Below, piece after piece: positions 10,401 through 18,377 of a stretch of 64,000 nucleotides of DNA. This DNA is from Anastrepha obliqua (lineage: Eukaryota > Arthropoda > Insecta > Diptera > Tephritidae), in NCBI RefSeq assembly GCF_027943255.1, contig NC_072893.1:116621784-116685783 (forward strand). Direction: 5' to 3'. Made by a program: the position numbers and the translations under genes. Each line of letters starts with the position of its first letter. Position 1 is the first letter of the stretch. The notes beneath the pieces were generated by a model. The model made no database searches. It was not told the DNA's origin and saw nothing but the letters and a program-made list of their open reading frames with translations.

Positions 10401-10880
10401 AATACCTGCTGGTGGTTGACCCTTTTTGGATCTGCGTGACTTGGCGGACACGTCCGACTTGCTGCTGATGCCACCTGCCACGCCCGTGGGCGAAGGTGTG
10501 TGGTCATGGGACAAATCAATTATAGGTATTTTCGTCGCCGTATCGGCGTTGTGATGTGCGGATAGTGATTTGTGTGGTGTGATGGACGCAGGCGACGCAT
10601 TATTTTCGATAGCGTTCGAAGAAGCGCTCACATTGGCACCCGTATTTTTTGTGCTGCTTATTGTAGCATTTGTAACAACAACATCATCATCATTATCTTC
10701 ATCGTCATCATCGATTTCGCCATCTTCTAAATCTTCATCAGCAATAGTATCTACGCCAGCAGCACTGTCCGCAGCAGTTTTAGCGGACGCCGTCTCGGCG
10801 GCCACTGCAGACTGGTCGTTGGCGGCGGTGGACGCGATGATGTTAGCATTACAGCTCACTGTATTACTTTCCTCGGACAT
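2771..10880 (-). CDS. su(s): suppressor of sable orthologue, nuclear CCCH zinc-finger RNA-binding protein (seven exons)
   Basis: Exons (minus strand, 5' to 3'): 10880-10406, 10272-10061, 8821-8450, 8361-7541, 5974-5736, 4709-4597, 4453-2771. Every junction has GT..AG and the phases fit, giving 3915 nt or 1304 residues, close to the length I recall for Drosophila Su(s), about 1.3 thousand residues. The order of features is: an acidic stretch (DEDLEDGEIDDDDEDNDDD) near residue 60; Lys/Glu- and Arg-rich blocks; CCCH fingers at residues 367-385 (C-x7-C-x5-C-x3-H) and 390-409 (C-x8-C-x5-C-x3-H); a poly-Gln tract; an RS-repeat tract in the last exon; and a Gly-rich C-terminus. In Drosophila the protein binds nascent nuclear RNA through arginine-rich and CCCH regions and, with Wdr82, lowers RNA from aberrant or transposon-containing transcription units. 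The ATG at 10880 is the first in frame. Identification is by recognised domain layout, not by a search. Confidence 0.9.
4597..4709 (-). CDS. su(s): su(s) exon 6
   Basis: A small acidic exon (DDERDEEQLVIDDGNLEHED). The acceptor is TTTTTTCAG|TT and the donor GATGAG|GTACGT. The phases (two bases in, phase 0 out) fit exons 5 and 7 exactly, which supports it despite its size. Confidence 0.8.
4795..5240 (+). repeat. Cluster of dispersed hairpin-type repeats in su(s) intron 5
   Basis: Three partial units in tandem at about 4805-4865, 4985-5120 and 5170-5235. The fullest unit reads gttgttgttgtagcagc, then a degenerate tacatgta palindrome, atgctgctga, agtccttggccggatataaa, tccggt..gttccggtaacgta, gccgact and cgtggcgat. 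Related units occur at 18.75, 18.95, 30.35, 33.6, 36.24, 37.8 and 44.37 kb on both strands, so this is an interspersed family of about 140 bp. Confidence 0.75.
5491..5718. mobile_element. pogo/Tigger-like MITE in su(s) intron 5
   Basis: The outer ends are imperfect inverted repeats: the left begins around taatatattctctcatagg and the right, read on the minus strand, begins cagtatactctctcaagcga after a TA. Further copies of the motif ctct(c/t)..agcggaca occur inside at about 5570 and 5640. There is no coding capacity. Assignment to the pogo/Tigger group rests on the TA flank and CAGTATA-type terminus and is tentative. Confidence 0.45.
5736..5974 (-). CDS. su(s): su(s) exon 5
   Basis: The acceptor is CTCTAG|TCC and the donor GCAT|GTGAGT; 239 nt fits the flanking phases (1 + 79 codons + 1). 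It encodes a Ser/Thr/Asn-rich linker ending VRVDYSQYLKDSNLAFDRSD. No known domain. A pogo-like MITE lies about 20 bp beyond the donor inside intron 5. Confidence 0.8.
6079..6096. repeat. (GA)n microsatellite in su(s) intron 4
   Basis: An uninterrupted GA run on the plus strand, which is a CU tract in the su(s) pre-mRNA about 100 nt before the exon 5 acceptor. Confidence 0.8.
6427..7463 (+). mobile_element. mariner-like element fossil in su(s) intron 4, internally deleted
   Basis: The ends are inverted repeats: left ttagtttggggaaaacgaaa and, on the minus strand, the right ttagtttgagggaaat, each next to TA. About 7170-7440 encodes a mariner N-terminal helix-turn-helix: KEKIRCILQFFFDKGENASQ, followed after damage by ITEIIEVDRHVSSRSIAQEL. 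The rest of the transposase is missing, so it is inactive. A second derivative of the same family lies at 36736-37375 and shares the 5' leader. It lies antisense to su(s). Confidence 0.8.
6621..7146 (+). mobile_element. 5'-truncated RNase-H-type non-LTR retrotransposon nested in the mariner
   Basis: The eight bases acagggta occur at 6613-6620 and 7147-7154, immediately either side, and the related mariner copy at 36.9 kb lacks this insert; together these define a clean insertion. The insert encodes the C-terminal end of a reverse-transcriptase polyprotein at about 6733-7023: a TGHWVIGTHAEKL stretch, then a Cys/His cluster CRSCGDPAEKETVEHFLCKC. It ends in a (CCTA)n-like tail. Only about 0.5 kb remains, as expected of 5'-truncated target-primed insertions. 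Confidence 0.82.
7541..8361 (-). CDS. su(s): su(s) exon 4 with two CCCH zinc fingers
   Basis: The acceptor is TTACAG|GAC and the donor AACCT|GTAAGT. Finger 1 starts at LELCKFYLMECC and finger 2 at FPCKYYYLGQDC; all Cys and His ligands are present. Downstream come a conserved-looking stretch (ISRETAILLMTKRNEELCKEY), a His/Gln tract, and a C-terminal part with GITNLQEVNQMTIGQLQQVG. This is the diagnostic exon for the family, related to animal ZC3H4/ZC3H6 proteins. Confidence 0.92.
8450..8821 (-). CDS. su(s): su(s) exon 3, Gly-run and arginine-rich block
   Basis: The acceptor is TTCAG|GAA and the donor ACC|GTATGT; it is 124 whole codons. It contains an acidic segment (DDDEDDFEM), a Tyr/Ser-rich segment, a run of Gly, and an arginine-rich block (TKRRRRRGKKDRKRGRDRRA). 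Arginine-rich motifs just before the CCCH fingers are known in Drosophila Su(s) and contribute to RNA binding. Confidence 0.88.
8886..9790. repeat. Large AT-rich palindrome in su(s) intron 2, with a third partial arm
   Basis: The left arm starts at 8886 with caatgagaagttattaaata and the reverse complement of 9494-9546 repeats it: about 53 positions with only two differences at the outer ends. The arms continue with lower identity toward a centre near 9250, giving a palindrome of about 660 bp. A third arm (about 9590-9790) repeats the right arm in the same orientation. Four roughly 28-bp direct repeats containing ttaatcaaattaaaaatta lie near 9129-9235. Transcribed with su(s), this could fold into a very long hairpin. 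Confidence 0.8.
10061..10272 (-). CDS. su(s): su(s) exon 2
   Basis: The acceptor is ATAG|AT and the donor AAG|GTAATA, leaving phase 0. It encodes DYMEEVEKLLSNVLKKSG and then a highly charged run (SSRRRKRKKQREEKEKEKER), likely a charged helix or part of the arginine-rich RNA-contact region known for this family. Intron 1 is 133 bp. Confidence 0.85.
10406..10880 (-). CDS. su(s): su(s) exon 1 (first coding exon)
   Basis: Starts at ATG 10880-10878 and encodes 158 residues plus one base. It is Ala/Ser/Thr-rich with a strongly acidic run (EDGEIDDDDEDNDDD) and a basic end (SAKSRRSKKG). The donor is GCAG|GTATTA. The one-base overhang G joins AT of exon 2 to give an Asp codon. A 5'-UTR exon further upstream cannot be excluded. 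Confidence 0.85.
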
Positions 10881-10888
10881 TTTTACAT
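10878..10888 (-). promoter_or_regulatory. Minimal start-stop element (AUG-UAA) just before the su(s) start codon
   Basis: On the minus strand, ATGTAA (10888-10883) is followed by two A's and then the main ATG (10880-10878). If transcribed, a scanning ribosome would meet a one-codon uORF two bases before the real start. The main start has the better context (AAAAATGTC). A regulatory role is inference. Confidence 0.45.
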
Positions 10889-11548
10889 GAGTTTGATGTG
10901 TTTTGAACAAACTTTTTTTCTTTTTTTAATTAAATTTTTTGTCAATGAAATTTTTCTGTTTGTCGTAAGTCGTTAAAACGAGTATTAATACACCTAACGC
11001 TTTATTGGTAGTTTTTTATTTATTCAATTTATAACTTTAGAAGATCTTAGTTGAAGAAATCTGCAAATACAAAATAATAATAGAATATGGGCTCATTGAA
11101 TTCCGTTTCTTCGAATTTAATTGTACAATCTACTTATTTTTAGATATTTATAAAATTTAAATTAAATTTCTTTGACATTTGAAATGAAATAAGTGAAGAA
11201 ACATCCCACATTACTTTTCTTTCAAAATTACGCAAAGTAGGTGTGAGAGTTGGGGGTGTATGACAAATGTATCGACATGATTGTGGCGGAGGTTTGTAAG
11301 ATTTGTAAAATTGCAAAAGTAGGGTTAGGAACATAATAGCCGCGAAGCTCATATGGGATATGAACGAATGTTTGCTAGTTTAAAATCTTAACTTTAAACA
11401 ATTATGAAAACCCAGTTTATATCTTAAACTATATTTTTGAATCACTCTAAGTACTAAAAACTGCTGGAAAAGGAACAAAGTTGGAAAAAGTTTCCATTAA
11501 TTTTAGAAAAACCCAATAGATAGGTATGTAAGTTAGTAAAACACTTTA
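10889..11548. other. su(s) 5' flank
   Basis: About 660 bp of AT-rich DNA between the su(s) start codon and the 3' tail of the reverse-transcriptase fossil. It must contain the su(s) 5' UTR and core promoter unless there is an upstream non-coding exon. No TATA box or initiator was assigned with confidence. Confidence 0.5.
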
Positions 11549-11978
11549 AGTTTATTTATTTATTTATTTATTCAAAAACAAACATACAACCATGGGTTAT
11601 TTTTACAATGATTGACCTTAAGAATAGTTTACATAATTAAATCGTAGATAAAAGGATTAACAGTAAAATCAAAATTAAAATTAAAATTACAGCTGGTGGT
11701 AAAGAAGTTGCAGTTGGAGAAGGTATTACAAAAGGAAGGTAAGGTAAAAATAGTAGTAGTAGGAGTAGGGATTATTTAGAATAGATTGAAATAATGTGGA
11801 ACCATTTGAGTACATTCAGCAATTTTCGGCAAGGTAGTGAAGCAATTTATGTTTGAAGCACGAGCTTTCTTTTGAATTTTAATTTTGTGCGGAAAGGTAT
11901 TCCAAAGACGTACAGAGAACACAAAGTATTGACGTTCAGTCACCAAACAACTGTATTTCATTGGGACTAAGTTTAACG

Positions 11979-12300
11979 GCCGCCGTAGCCGAATGGGTTG
12001 GTGCGTGATTACCATTCGGAATTCACAGAGAGAACGTTGGTTCGAATCTCGGTGAAACACCTAAATTAAGAAAACCATTTTTCTGATAGCGGTCGCCCCT
12101 CGGCAGGCAATGGCAAACCTCCGAGTGTATTTCTGCCATGAAAAAGCTCCTCATAAAAATATCTGGCGTTCGGAAACTGTAGGTCCCTCCATTTGTGGAA
12201 CAACATCAAGGCGCACACCACAAATAGGAGCAGGAGCTCGGCCAAACACCCAAAAAGGGTGTACGCGCCAATTATATATGTATATATATATATATATATA
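11979..12300 (+). mobile_element. tRNA-derived SINE, best copy, with 10-bp target-site duplication
   Basis: The ten bases aagtttaacg occur at 11969-11978 and again at 13551-13560, enclosing the SINE plus the mariner inside its tail. The head resembles a class II tRNA (long variable arm, Ser/Leu type): A-box tagccgaatgggtt at 11986-11999 and B-box ggttcgaatct at 12039-12049, about 40 bp apart. The body carries gcccctcggcaggcaatggc and the tail a small hairpin acacccaaaaagggtgt followed by (TA)n. It would be transcribed by RNA polymerase III if active. Confidence 0.85.
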
Positions 12301-13545
12301 CTACTGTGGGCAAAAAGTAAGGTGAATTTGGTTGTAAAATGAAAAATCTTTATTTATTCTTGTAAATCAATTTCATCCCCTTCAAAATAATCCCCTATCG
12401 ATGAAATACACTTACGCCAACGATTTTTCCAATCCCCGAAACATGCCAAATAGTCCATTTCCGGTATAGCCATCAGCACCTTCTTCGATTCAGCTTTTAT
12501 CTCCTCAATCGACTCGAAACGCGTTCCCCGGAGTGGTCTCTTGAGTTTTGGGAATAGCCAGAAGTCACACGGAGCCAAATCAGGCGAATACGGTGGTTGC
12601 GGAACGATATGCGTGGAATTTTTGGCGAAATGGTCACGAAGAACGAGTGCAGTGTGAGAAGGTGCATTATCATGGTGCAAAAACCAAGAGTTGTTGGCCC
12701 ATAATTCTGGTCTTTTTAGACGAATTGCTTCACGTAAAGGACGCATAACGCTCAAATAATATTCCTTATTAACAGTTTGGCCAGGTGGAAGGAATTCATA
12801 GTGCACCACACCACGAAAATCGAAAAAAACTGTCATCATGACCTTTATTAACACACTTTTATTAGCTCGGATTGTTTTTGAACGACTTTGACGTGCTCTT
12901 TTCGGTCTGGCCTCGCTTCGCTTGATTGGTCGGTTGTTTCAGGGTCGCAAGCATAAATCCAAGTCTCATCTGCATTTGAGCTTGTCCTGATAGTCTGAAA
13001 GCATTGTTTCACACACATCAACGCGACGACTTTTTTCCAAGAAATTGAGAGTTTTCGGTACCAAACGAGATTTGACTTTTCGTAGGCCCAAATGGTCTTT
13101 CAAAATGGTTTTCTCAGATCCTTCTGATATTCCGATCATATCAGTAAGGTCTTTAACAGTCAACCGACGATTTTGGAGCACTAACTCCTTCACTTTATTG
13201 ACGTGTTGGTCATCTGTTCACGTCGATGGTCGTCCGGAGCGCTTCAAGTCATCAACACGTTCCCGACCCTCTTTGAAGTCTTTGTACCACTTATAAACAT
13301 TTTTCTGCGACATGGTCGAATCACCAAATGCCTTCTGCATGCTAAACGTTTCCGCAGCCGAAACTTCATTCCGCAAACAAAATTTGATGGCACTTCTCTG
13401 CCATATTACTGATAATGACATTCACATGAATGTTGGCCCAGATGTTATTAACAGTGCTGCCAACTCATGAAAAAAATAACTAGAGCGAAATTTTAATCCC
13501 GCGAACTTTGACAAATAAATTCACCTTACTTTTTGCCCACAGTAG
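12301..13545 (-). mobile_element. Full-length mariner with perfect 29-bp inverted repeats, transposase broken
   Basis: The ends 12301-12329 and 13517-13545 are exact inverted repeats beginning ctactgtgggcaaaaagtaa, flanked by TA. The minus strand encodes a mariner transposase: helix-turn-helix around 13200-13420 (QKNVYKWYKDFKEGRERVDD), then SRLVPKTLNFLEKSRRVDVC, and catalytic residues in HHDNAPSH and PDLAPCDFW. These two Asp are separated by 34 residues, the DD34D signature. Damage: an in-frame TGA near 13217 and a frameshift near 12970 just before DETWIYA. It sits inside the (TA)n tail of the SINE. Confidence 0.9.
12354..13421 (-). pseudogene. mariner transposase pseudogene (DD34D)
   Basis: The three open segments 13421-13218, 13193-12966 and 12854-12354 together cover the usual transposase length of about 345 residues. 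The segments are separated by a TGA stop (GRPST followed by stop) and by a short deletion or frameshift that removes the residues before DETWIYACDPETTDQ. All three catalytic Asp positions can still be read in one frame or another. Because only two or three lesions are present and the terminal repeats are identical, the copy looks young. Confidence 0.85.
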
Positions 13546-13754
13546 TATATAAGTTTAACGAACGGCAGGACTTTGAAAACATAAGTCGATCTTTGAGATA
13601 TCTGGGTTCCTGAGTGTTTATGATCTTCTGGAGTAAAACTAAACATTTAAATCTAAGCAAATCGTAAAACGATACGGAAGCAACGATACAGAAATGTGGT
13701 CATAACGTTTTCTACAGCAAACGTATCTTGCAATGTTGTTATACAAAACATTAA

Positions 13755-14341
13755 GGGGGTCTTCTGGTCTCCAGCGAAAAAAAAATCGAATTTTTTTTTG
13801 CATAATTTTGTTGTATGTGTATGCGAAAATACGCCACAGAAAGGTCACACTTTTCATAGTAGTTATACTCCGATTTCAATGGTTTTGGTCTTAAAAGGTT
13901 CGGAAAACTTACCGCTAAGTTTCCCCGTGTACGATTTTTAAAATTTTTTTTCATTCCATTTTTATAACCTTTTAAAGTTCAAAAAATGAGCAAAAAAAAT
14001 TTTTTTTTGCAAATTGTTGCATAACTTTTGAAAAAAATTAAAAAAAAAAATCTGTCACGGGAAAACTTAACCAGGGCAACTCTGAAGACAACGCATATCT
14101 AATTTTTGCTTTCTGATTACCCAGGTGGAAAAACCGTGACCAAAATGGAGACCTGTTTCGTTTGGAGGTGGACGTCTTCAGCGCCATTTCAAGGTCGCGG
14201 GTGTTAATTTTTTTCAAAGTCAAAACCATTTTTTAAAAGCCAAGACATGTACCTTTAAAATAAAAAAAAAAATTTTTTTTAAATATTCACAGGATTTGTC
14301 ACAATCAATCCCCAAAAAAACCCTCGAGACCAGAAGACCCC
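13755..14341. mobile_element. piggyBac-type MITE flanked by TTAA
   Basis: TTAA at 13751-13754 and 14342-14345 flank inverted termini reading gggggtcttctggtctcc on the left and, on the minus strand, ggggtcttctggtctcgagg on the right. TTAA target sites are diagnostic of piggyBac-class transposition. The inside is AT-rich with no transposase. Removing it and one TTAA rejoins the reverse-transcriptase frame (SKLNVLYNN), which confirms it as a later insertion. Confidence 0.8.
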
Positions 14342-14422
14342 TTAAGCTTACTACGGCACACACTATCACAAGGAGTATATAACTTACAACCATAAAGTAA
14401 CGTTGGTAACAAATACGTTTTA

Positions 14423-14664
14423 GCTACTTTACTTTAAAATTTTGTATTTCCTTTGCGAGAGCAAGGGCAGCCGATTGAATCCGGTGAGTTAATACAACTA
14501 ATTACTTATTTCGACAACTGTGCCTTCCAGTTGCTGCACATTATTGTGCGCGTGACTCGCGAATGCAATTTGTTGTTGTTGTCAGGCGCAAACCTGCAGA
14601 TGTGTCGTCAGCAATATTGGTGGGAATAGAATTTTTGCCGGATGCACGTTGGCTGGTGTTAACT
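14423..14664 (-). repeat. 3' LTR of the errantivirus-type element
   Basis: Shares with the other LTR the block gcgagagcaagggcagccga, the block cgcaaacctgcagatg and the terminal acgttggctggtgtt. Its minus-strand start (agttaacaccagcc) is next to a purine-rich tract (caagagggggagt) at 14665-14680, the expected polypurine primer. The boundary toward 14423 is approximate, because the adjoining reverse-transcriptase frame can be read to about there. Confidence 0.75.
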
Positions 14665-14679
14665 ACTCCCCCTCTTGAA

Positions 14680-15990
14680 ACGAAGGCGTTCTCGGCTTTT
14701 TTTATAGTTTTATTCAGTAGTATTGTCTTTTTTCTTCGTTGCCTCAAAAATATGGCTACAGTTGTAGCGATGGCTAATAGGATCAGGAGTAGAGCGCTTC
14801 CCGATTGTAGGGAGCGGGTGTCTATGAGATTTCGCAGATGTGTTGCTATGCCCTTAATGTTCTTTACATTTATTCTCTGTAGGTACGGGAGTTATAGCAA
14901 TTCGATATGTTCAGTGAAGTTAATACGTTGCGCAGATACAGCTTCGGGATGTTTTCGATCTATCTCATTCCAGTTACTCTAAGTAGTGGTGTTGACAGTA
15001 ATATCGCCTTTGAAGGTTATAAGGAAAGTTCCTCTCGCCAACTTCGTTAAATTTCCGTCTTGTATTAACGCTGATTGGTCGTTAACTAGGATTACGCCAT
15101 CATTAATTTCCTCAATGGCTTCAACATGATCACCGGATTTTGACTTGCATTCTGCGAAGTGCTCGTTGAGTAGCTTTCGTACACAGGGGCTATCCTTCAG
15201 GGGTTGGCAAAAACTTGTCATTATGGCCTCTTTGCAATTGTAAAGCGGAATGCATTCTTTTATTCTTTGTTGCATTCAGGCACAATATTCGTCTCTAGAG
15301 AAAGAATCTTCCTTTCTGAATAACGGGCAGCAACTTTACATTATTACAAATCCTAGCTATTTCTGTATATTTAATAACAAAGTAAATAAATTTTACATCT
15401 CGAAATATCTTAATTTTAGAAACAGAAAGTAAGTCACTTATGCTAGTTTTTGTAGAGTGCTCAGCAGCTAACAAATTGTTTACTTCCATACTGTTAAGCA
15501 GGGCAGGATTAATAGCATTCAATTTTCCTAGAGTTACTGATGCTATAATGGTTTCCAGTTCCATTATTACCGCTCTATTTCTGGTCGTGGCTAAAGGAGA
15601 GAGATTTCCCGTATCGATTTGTGTCTGCTTTGCCCTTCTTAAGAGCTTATTAATTGTCACTGTTAACTCATTAGTTTGTGTTTGCGTAGCGGAATGAATG
15701 GTTGCTCGTTTGCCTCTATTAGGGTTTCGGTTCTGGTCTCAACTTTCTGAAAGTCATCGAAGTCTGGAGTACCGGCTATGTATTTTAATGCAGTCCCCAG
15801 AATATGAATACCTCGGGCATGTCGATGGTGTATTTTTACCGCGTGAAATAGTCTTAGTATTTCGTTCGCGTCATTTCGGAGAAGTTGTGTGGCATGGGAT
15901 TGTGGAAATTGGTCTAATATCTTGTCCGTTTCTTCAGCTATTGTTTCGTCCTCTGACAACTCCGTTTTGTGGAATAGAAACCCATACTGC
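14680..15990 (-). pseudogene. env-like pseudogene of the LTR element
   Basis: Open segments at 15959-15663, 15660-15295 and 15275-14979, plus a C-terminal part near 14810-14690, lie in successive frames. Features typical of errantiviral envelope proteins: a basic cleavage-type site followed by a hydrophobic Gly-containing stretch (about 15770-15820), long helical segments, and a C-terminal membrane segment followed by a basic tail (RQRRKK, about 14740). Several frameshifts and stops separate the parts, so no functional product is expected. Confidence 0.7.
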
Positions 15991-16307
15991 TCATGGATAG
16001 CTACCGTTCCTACTGTAATCGGGATGTAGTGGGAGCTGGTATAGTTAAATATCTACGTATTAGCCCAATGGCCTATTAAAAATATGGTTGCCCTAAGGGA
16101 AAAGAGGAGAATTTTCAGTGTTTTAAATTGGTTTTTTCACTTTTCGTTCGTCAATTAAAACAAAGGTACCTAGATCTCTTTGCACTATTTTGTTTTTTTT
16201 TTTTTTTATAAAGATTAGTAAATTTGTTTCCTATCCTTCTATTAGTTTTTACATAAACTATATCCACTGGCTTGTATTGCAGAGTCTGTCTTTTTGTCAA
16301 CACTTTC

Positions 16308-17100
16308 TTAAAAAAATGTTGTCTTCTCGGTGGACACTCGCATATTAGCAGTGTAAAGTTTGTTTAACACTCGGTCGATGTCCTTCAAATGTTGTTCAGC
16401 ATTTTGTGAAAAAATTATGACATCGCCTATGTACGTCGTCTTTGGTCCTCTGAAAAATGCTAGGCACATTTTTGAAGCCAAAGAGAAGCCTGCAAAATTC
16501 ATATTTCCCATTGTTGACCGAAAATGCCGTTTTTTTCTCTATCCTTTTCCGCTAGCTTAATTTGATGAAAGCCGGACTTGAGGTCTATCGTGGAAAAAAT
16601 ACTACCATGTTAGCCAAAATATCGATATCACTTGTTGACGAACTCAGCTGAGGCTTTGGGATATGCGTAACTCCTTGAGTAAACTGGGAGATCGTCAGTG
16701 GTCCTTATTGTTCCTATAATATCAATATTAGAGGGCAACGTTTCTTTAGGATCAGCGAAAACCCTAGCGTGGCGCTGCAAAACGCAGAAATATTTAACTC
16801 GCCCTTCACTATTTCTGTTTCCGTTTTTATCAATTTATTAACATCTGGGCAATAATAGTATACAAGCTTTTCCTGTCCATCGTCATAACTTAAAAGTTCA
16901 CTCTTTAGGTCTATTTTACCGTTTCCTTTAGTAAGTCGAACCCTATAATACCATCAAACGTGTCTAGGCTGGGTAGAATAAAGAATTTAGTATTTCTGTT
17001 GAAAATATTTATTGTACAATGTTTGTCAATTTTAGTGGTGCCGTAAATTGATTTCACTGTAAAGGAATATTTTACGGGTATTGGTTAGGACACTGACTGA
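16308..17100 (-). pseudogene. Partial pol (reverse transcriptase) pseudogene of the LTR element
   Basis: On the minus strand, fragments of the N-terminal RT fingers (TIRTTDDLPVYSRSYAYPKA, about 16640-16720) and of the palm (about 16308-16511) can be read in different frames. The catalytic YxDD box is altered to YIGD, so one essential Asp is missing. Stops break the region upstream, and the RNase H and integrase parts are deleted. Confidence 0.75.
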
Positions 17101-17160
17101 TTTGCCTATTAAAGGAATGGGCAAACATGGACCTAACTTCATTTGCTTCGAGCTCCTGTG

Positions 17161-17862
17161 CTAGGGCCAATGCAGAAAGAAGATCTCTAGGCGTGGAAGA
17201 GAAAAGGATGTCACACAAAGGACGATTGAGTCCTGAAATAAAATGCGAAGGGCGTCCTCGCGATACTTTTTGTTGAAAGATTCTATTAGAGTAGCATTGC
17301 CCCCATGAGTCATAAGAGTTTTATTGACCATAAGAGTTAACTTCCTTTCCACTTCATCGTAGAACCCTACTACTGATGATTTACCTTGTCTCAAAGTGGA
17401 CAGTTCCTGTTCTATCAAATGGATAGGTCTTTTGTCGCAGTAGGTGAAATCTAACCGTGCAATAATTGCATGGAAATTTAGTACCGTATTGAAGGACGAT
17501 AGGACGCTATCTGCTGCCCCTATCACTTTATTCCGGATGATGCCTACTGCCTGATAGTGCTTCGAGCTGCCCTCGTACCTTTCAAACAGTTTATATGCAG
17601 TGTGCGCCGCTTGCCTCCAGGAGACATAACGGGCAGGATTACCCTTAAATTCTAGCATGGTCTTTACTAGATCTAAGGATTCGTCGCACGGTATATTTGG
17701 TTGTATTGTGACCGGCTCATATTGAACAACCTGAATCGGTGTCTCTATTCCTGCCAGTCTATTTGTCAGTTCGTCTATGCGGGTCTGGAATTCCTGTATA
17801 GATTTCGCCGTTGCGGTAGGTATTGCGGTATTAAGAAGGGTTTTAAAAGTTTGGGAATCCAT
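17161..17862 (-). pseudogene. gag-like pseudogene of the LTR element
   Basis: The first ATG of the open frame is at 17862 (MDSQTFKTLL). It encodes about 210 residues of a gypsy-class Gag with a coiled N-terminal part (QEFQTRIDELTNRL), a central capsid-like part (FKGNPARYVSWRQAAHTAYK) and VVGFYDEVERKLTLMVNK. A frameshift near 17245 separates it from its continuation (LLSALALAQELEAN) in another frame. Confidence 0.75.
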
Positions 17863-18360
17863 TCCTTGTCTGGTTCGAGTAAAGGAAGTCTCAAATCCCA
17901 ATATTTAGTAACTTTTTTATTTATTGGAGTAAAATAAATAGACCCATCACTCTTAAAAATGTTTAATTTACTTTGTATTGTAGCTGCTGAGTTTTCTACT
18001 TACATAAGTATTTTCATCTTAGACTACTTCTACAAATCTGCGTCTGTTGAGAGTTGGTCCGTGCTGCTTTTTCGTCCTTTGATCCCTCGCTGGCAACGCC
18101 TCGGCGTGACGTGCAATGCCACAATTTTCAATTACTTTCTTTTAATTTTTGAATTAAAAATGTTTTATTCAATGTTTTATAATTGTTTCCCACCATCATA
18201 TGTAGTATTTTTAATTAGTTCACACTTTTAAATCACTTTCGATCAAACTTCACTTTACAGAAAATATTTTAGTTTTAAGTGGGTTCGAACCCTCGGCCAA
18301 GCTCGCGTATCGTTTATAAAGATAAACTCGCATGTCCTTTTATAAGGATTTTTCGCATGG

Positions 18361-18377
18361 CCCCACGTTGGGCGCCA
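18361..18377 (-). other. Primer-binding site of the LTR element
   Basis: The minus strand reads tggcgcccaacgtgggg immediately after the LTR. This matches the 3' end of lysine tRNA as used by gypsy-class elements, and it fixes the inner edge of the 5' LTR at 18378. Confidence 0.8.

Larger units (their letters stand above)
11549..14422 (-). mobile_element. Old non-LTR retrotransposon 3' fragment, interrupted twice
   Basis: Read on the minus strand and skipping the two insertions, a reverse-transcriptase C-terminal frame runs from about 14422 to 11775. Recognisable stretches are KTYLLPTLLYGCKLYTPCDS, LNVLYNNIARYVCCRKRYDH and CLVTERQYFVFSVRLWNTFP. It then has a short 3' UTR and an (AATA)n tail at 11549-11574. 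The frame is broken between 13551 and 13680. Interruptions are the SINE at 11979 and a MITE at 13755. The 5' part is missing where the LTR element begins. A CR1- or jockey-like clade is possible; the exact clade is not determined. Confidence 0.75.

Noticed and set aside
10880..10910. An N-terminal extension of su(s) to 10910
   Set aside because: The extended frame starts at TTG; the first ATG in frame is at 10880 and has a good context.
11979..12062. A functional tRNA gene
   Set aside because: A- and B-boxes are present but the acceptor stem does not pair, and the sequence continues into a SINE body with a target duplication.
13639..13941. Overlapping open frames on both strands
   Set aside because: They span the junction of the reverse-transcriptase fossil and the piggyBac-type MITE and represent no single gene.
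18283..18303. B-box-like gggttcgaaccctcgg as a tRNA or SINE head
   Set aside because: It lies in the leader of the LTR element without a matching A-box; probably coincidence.
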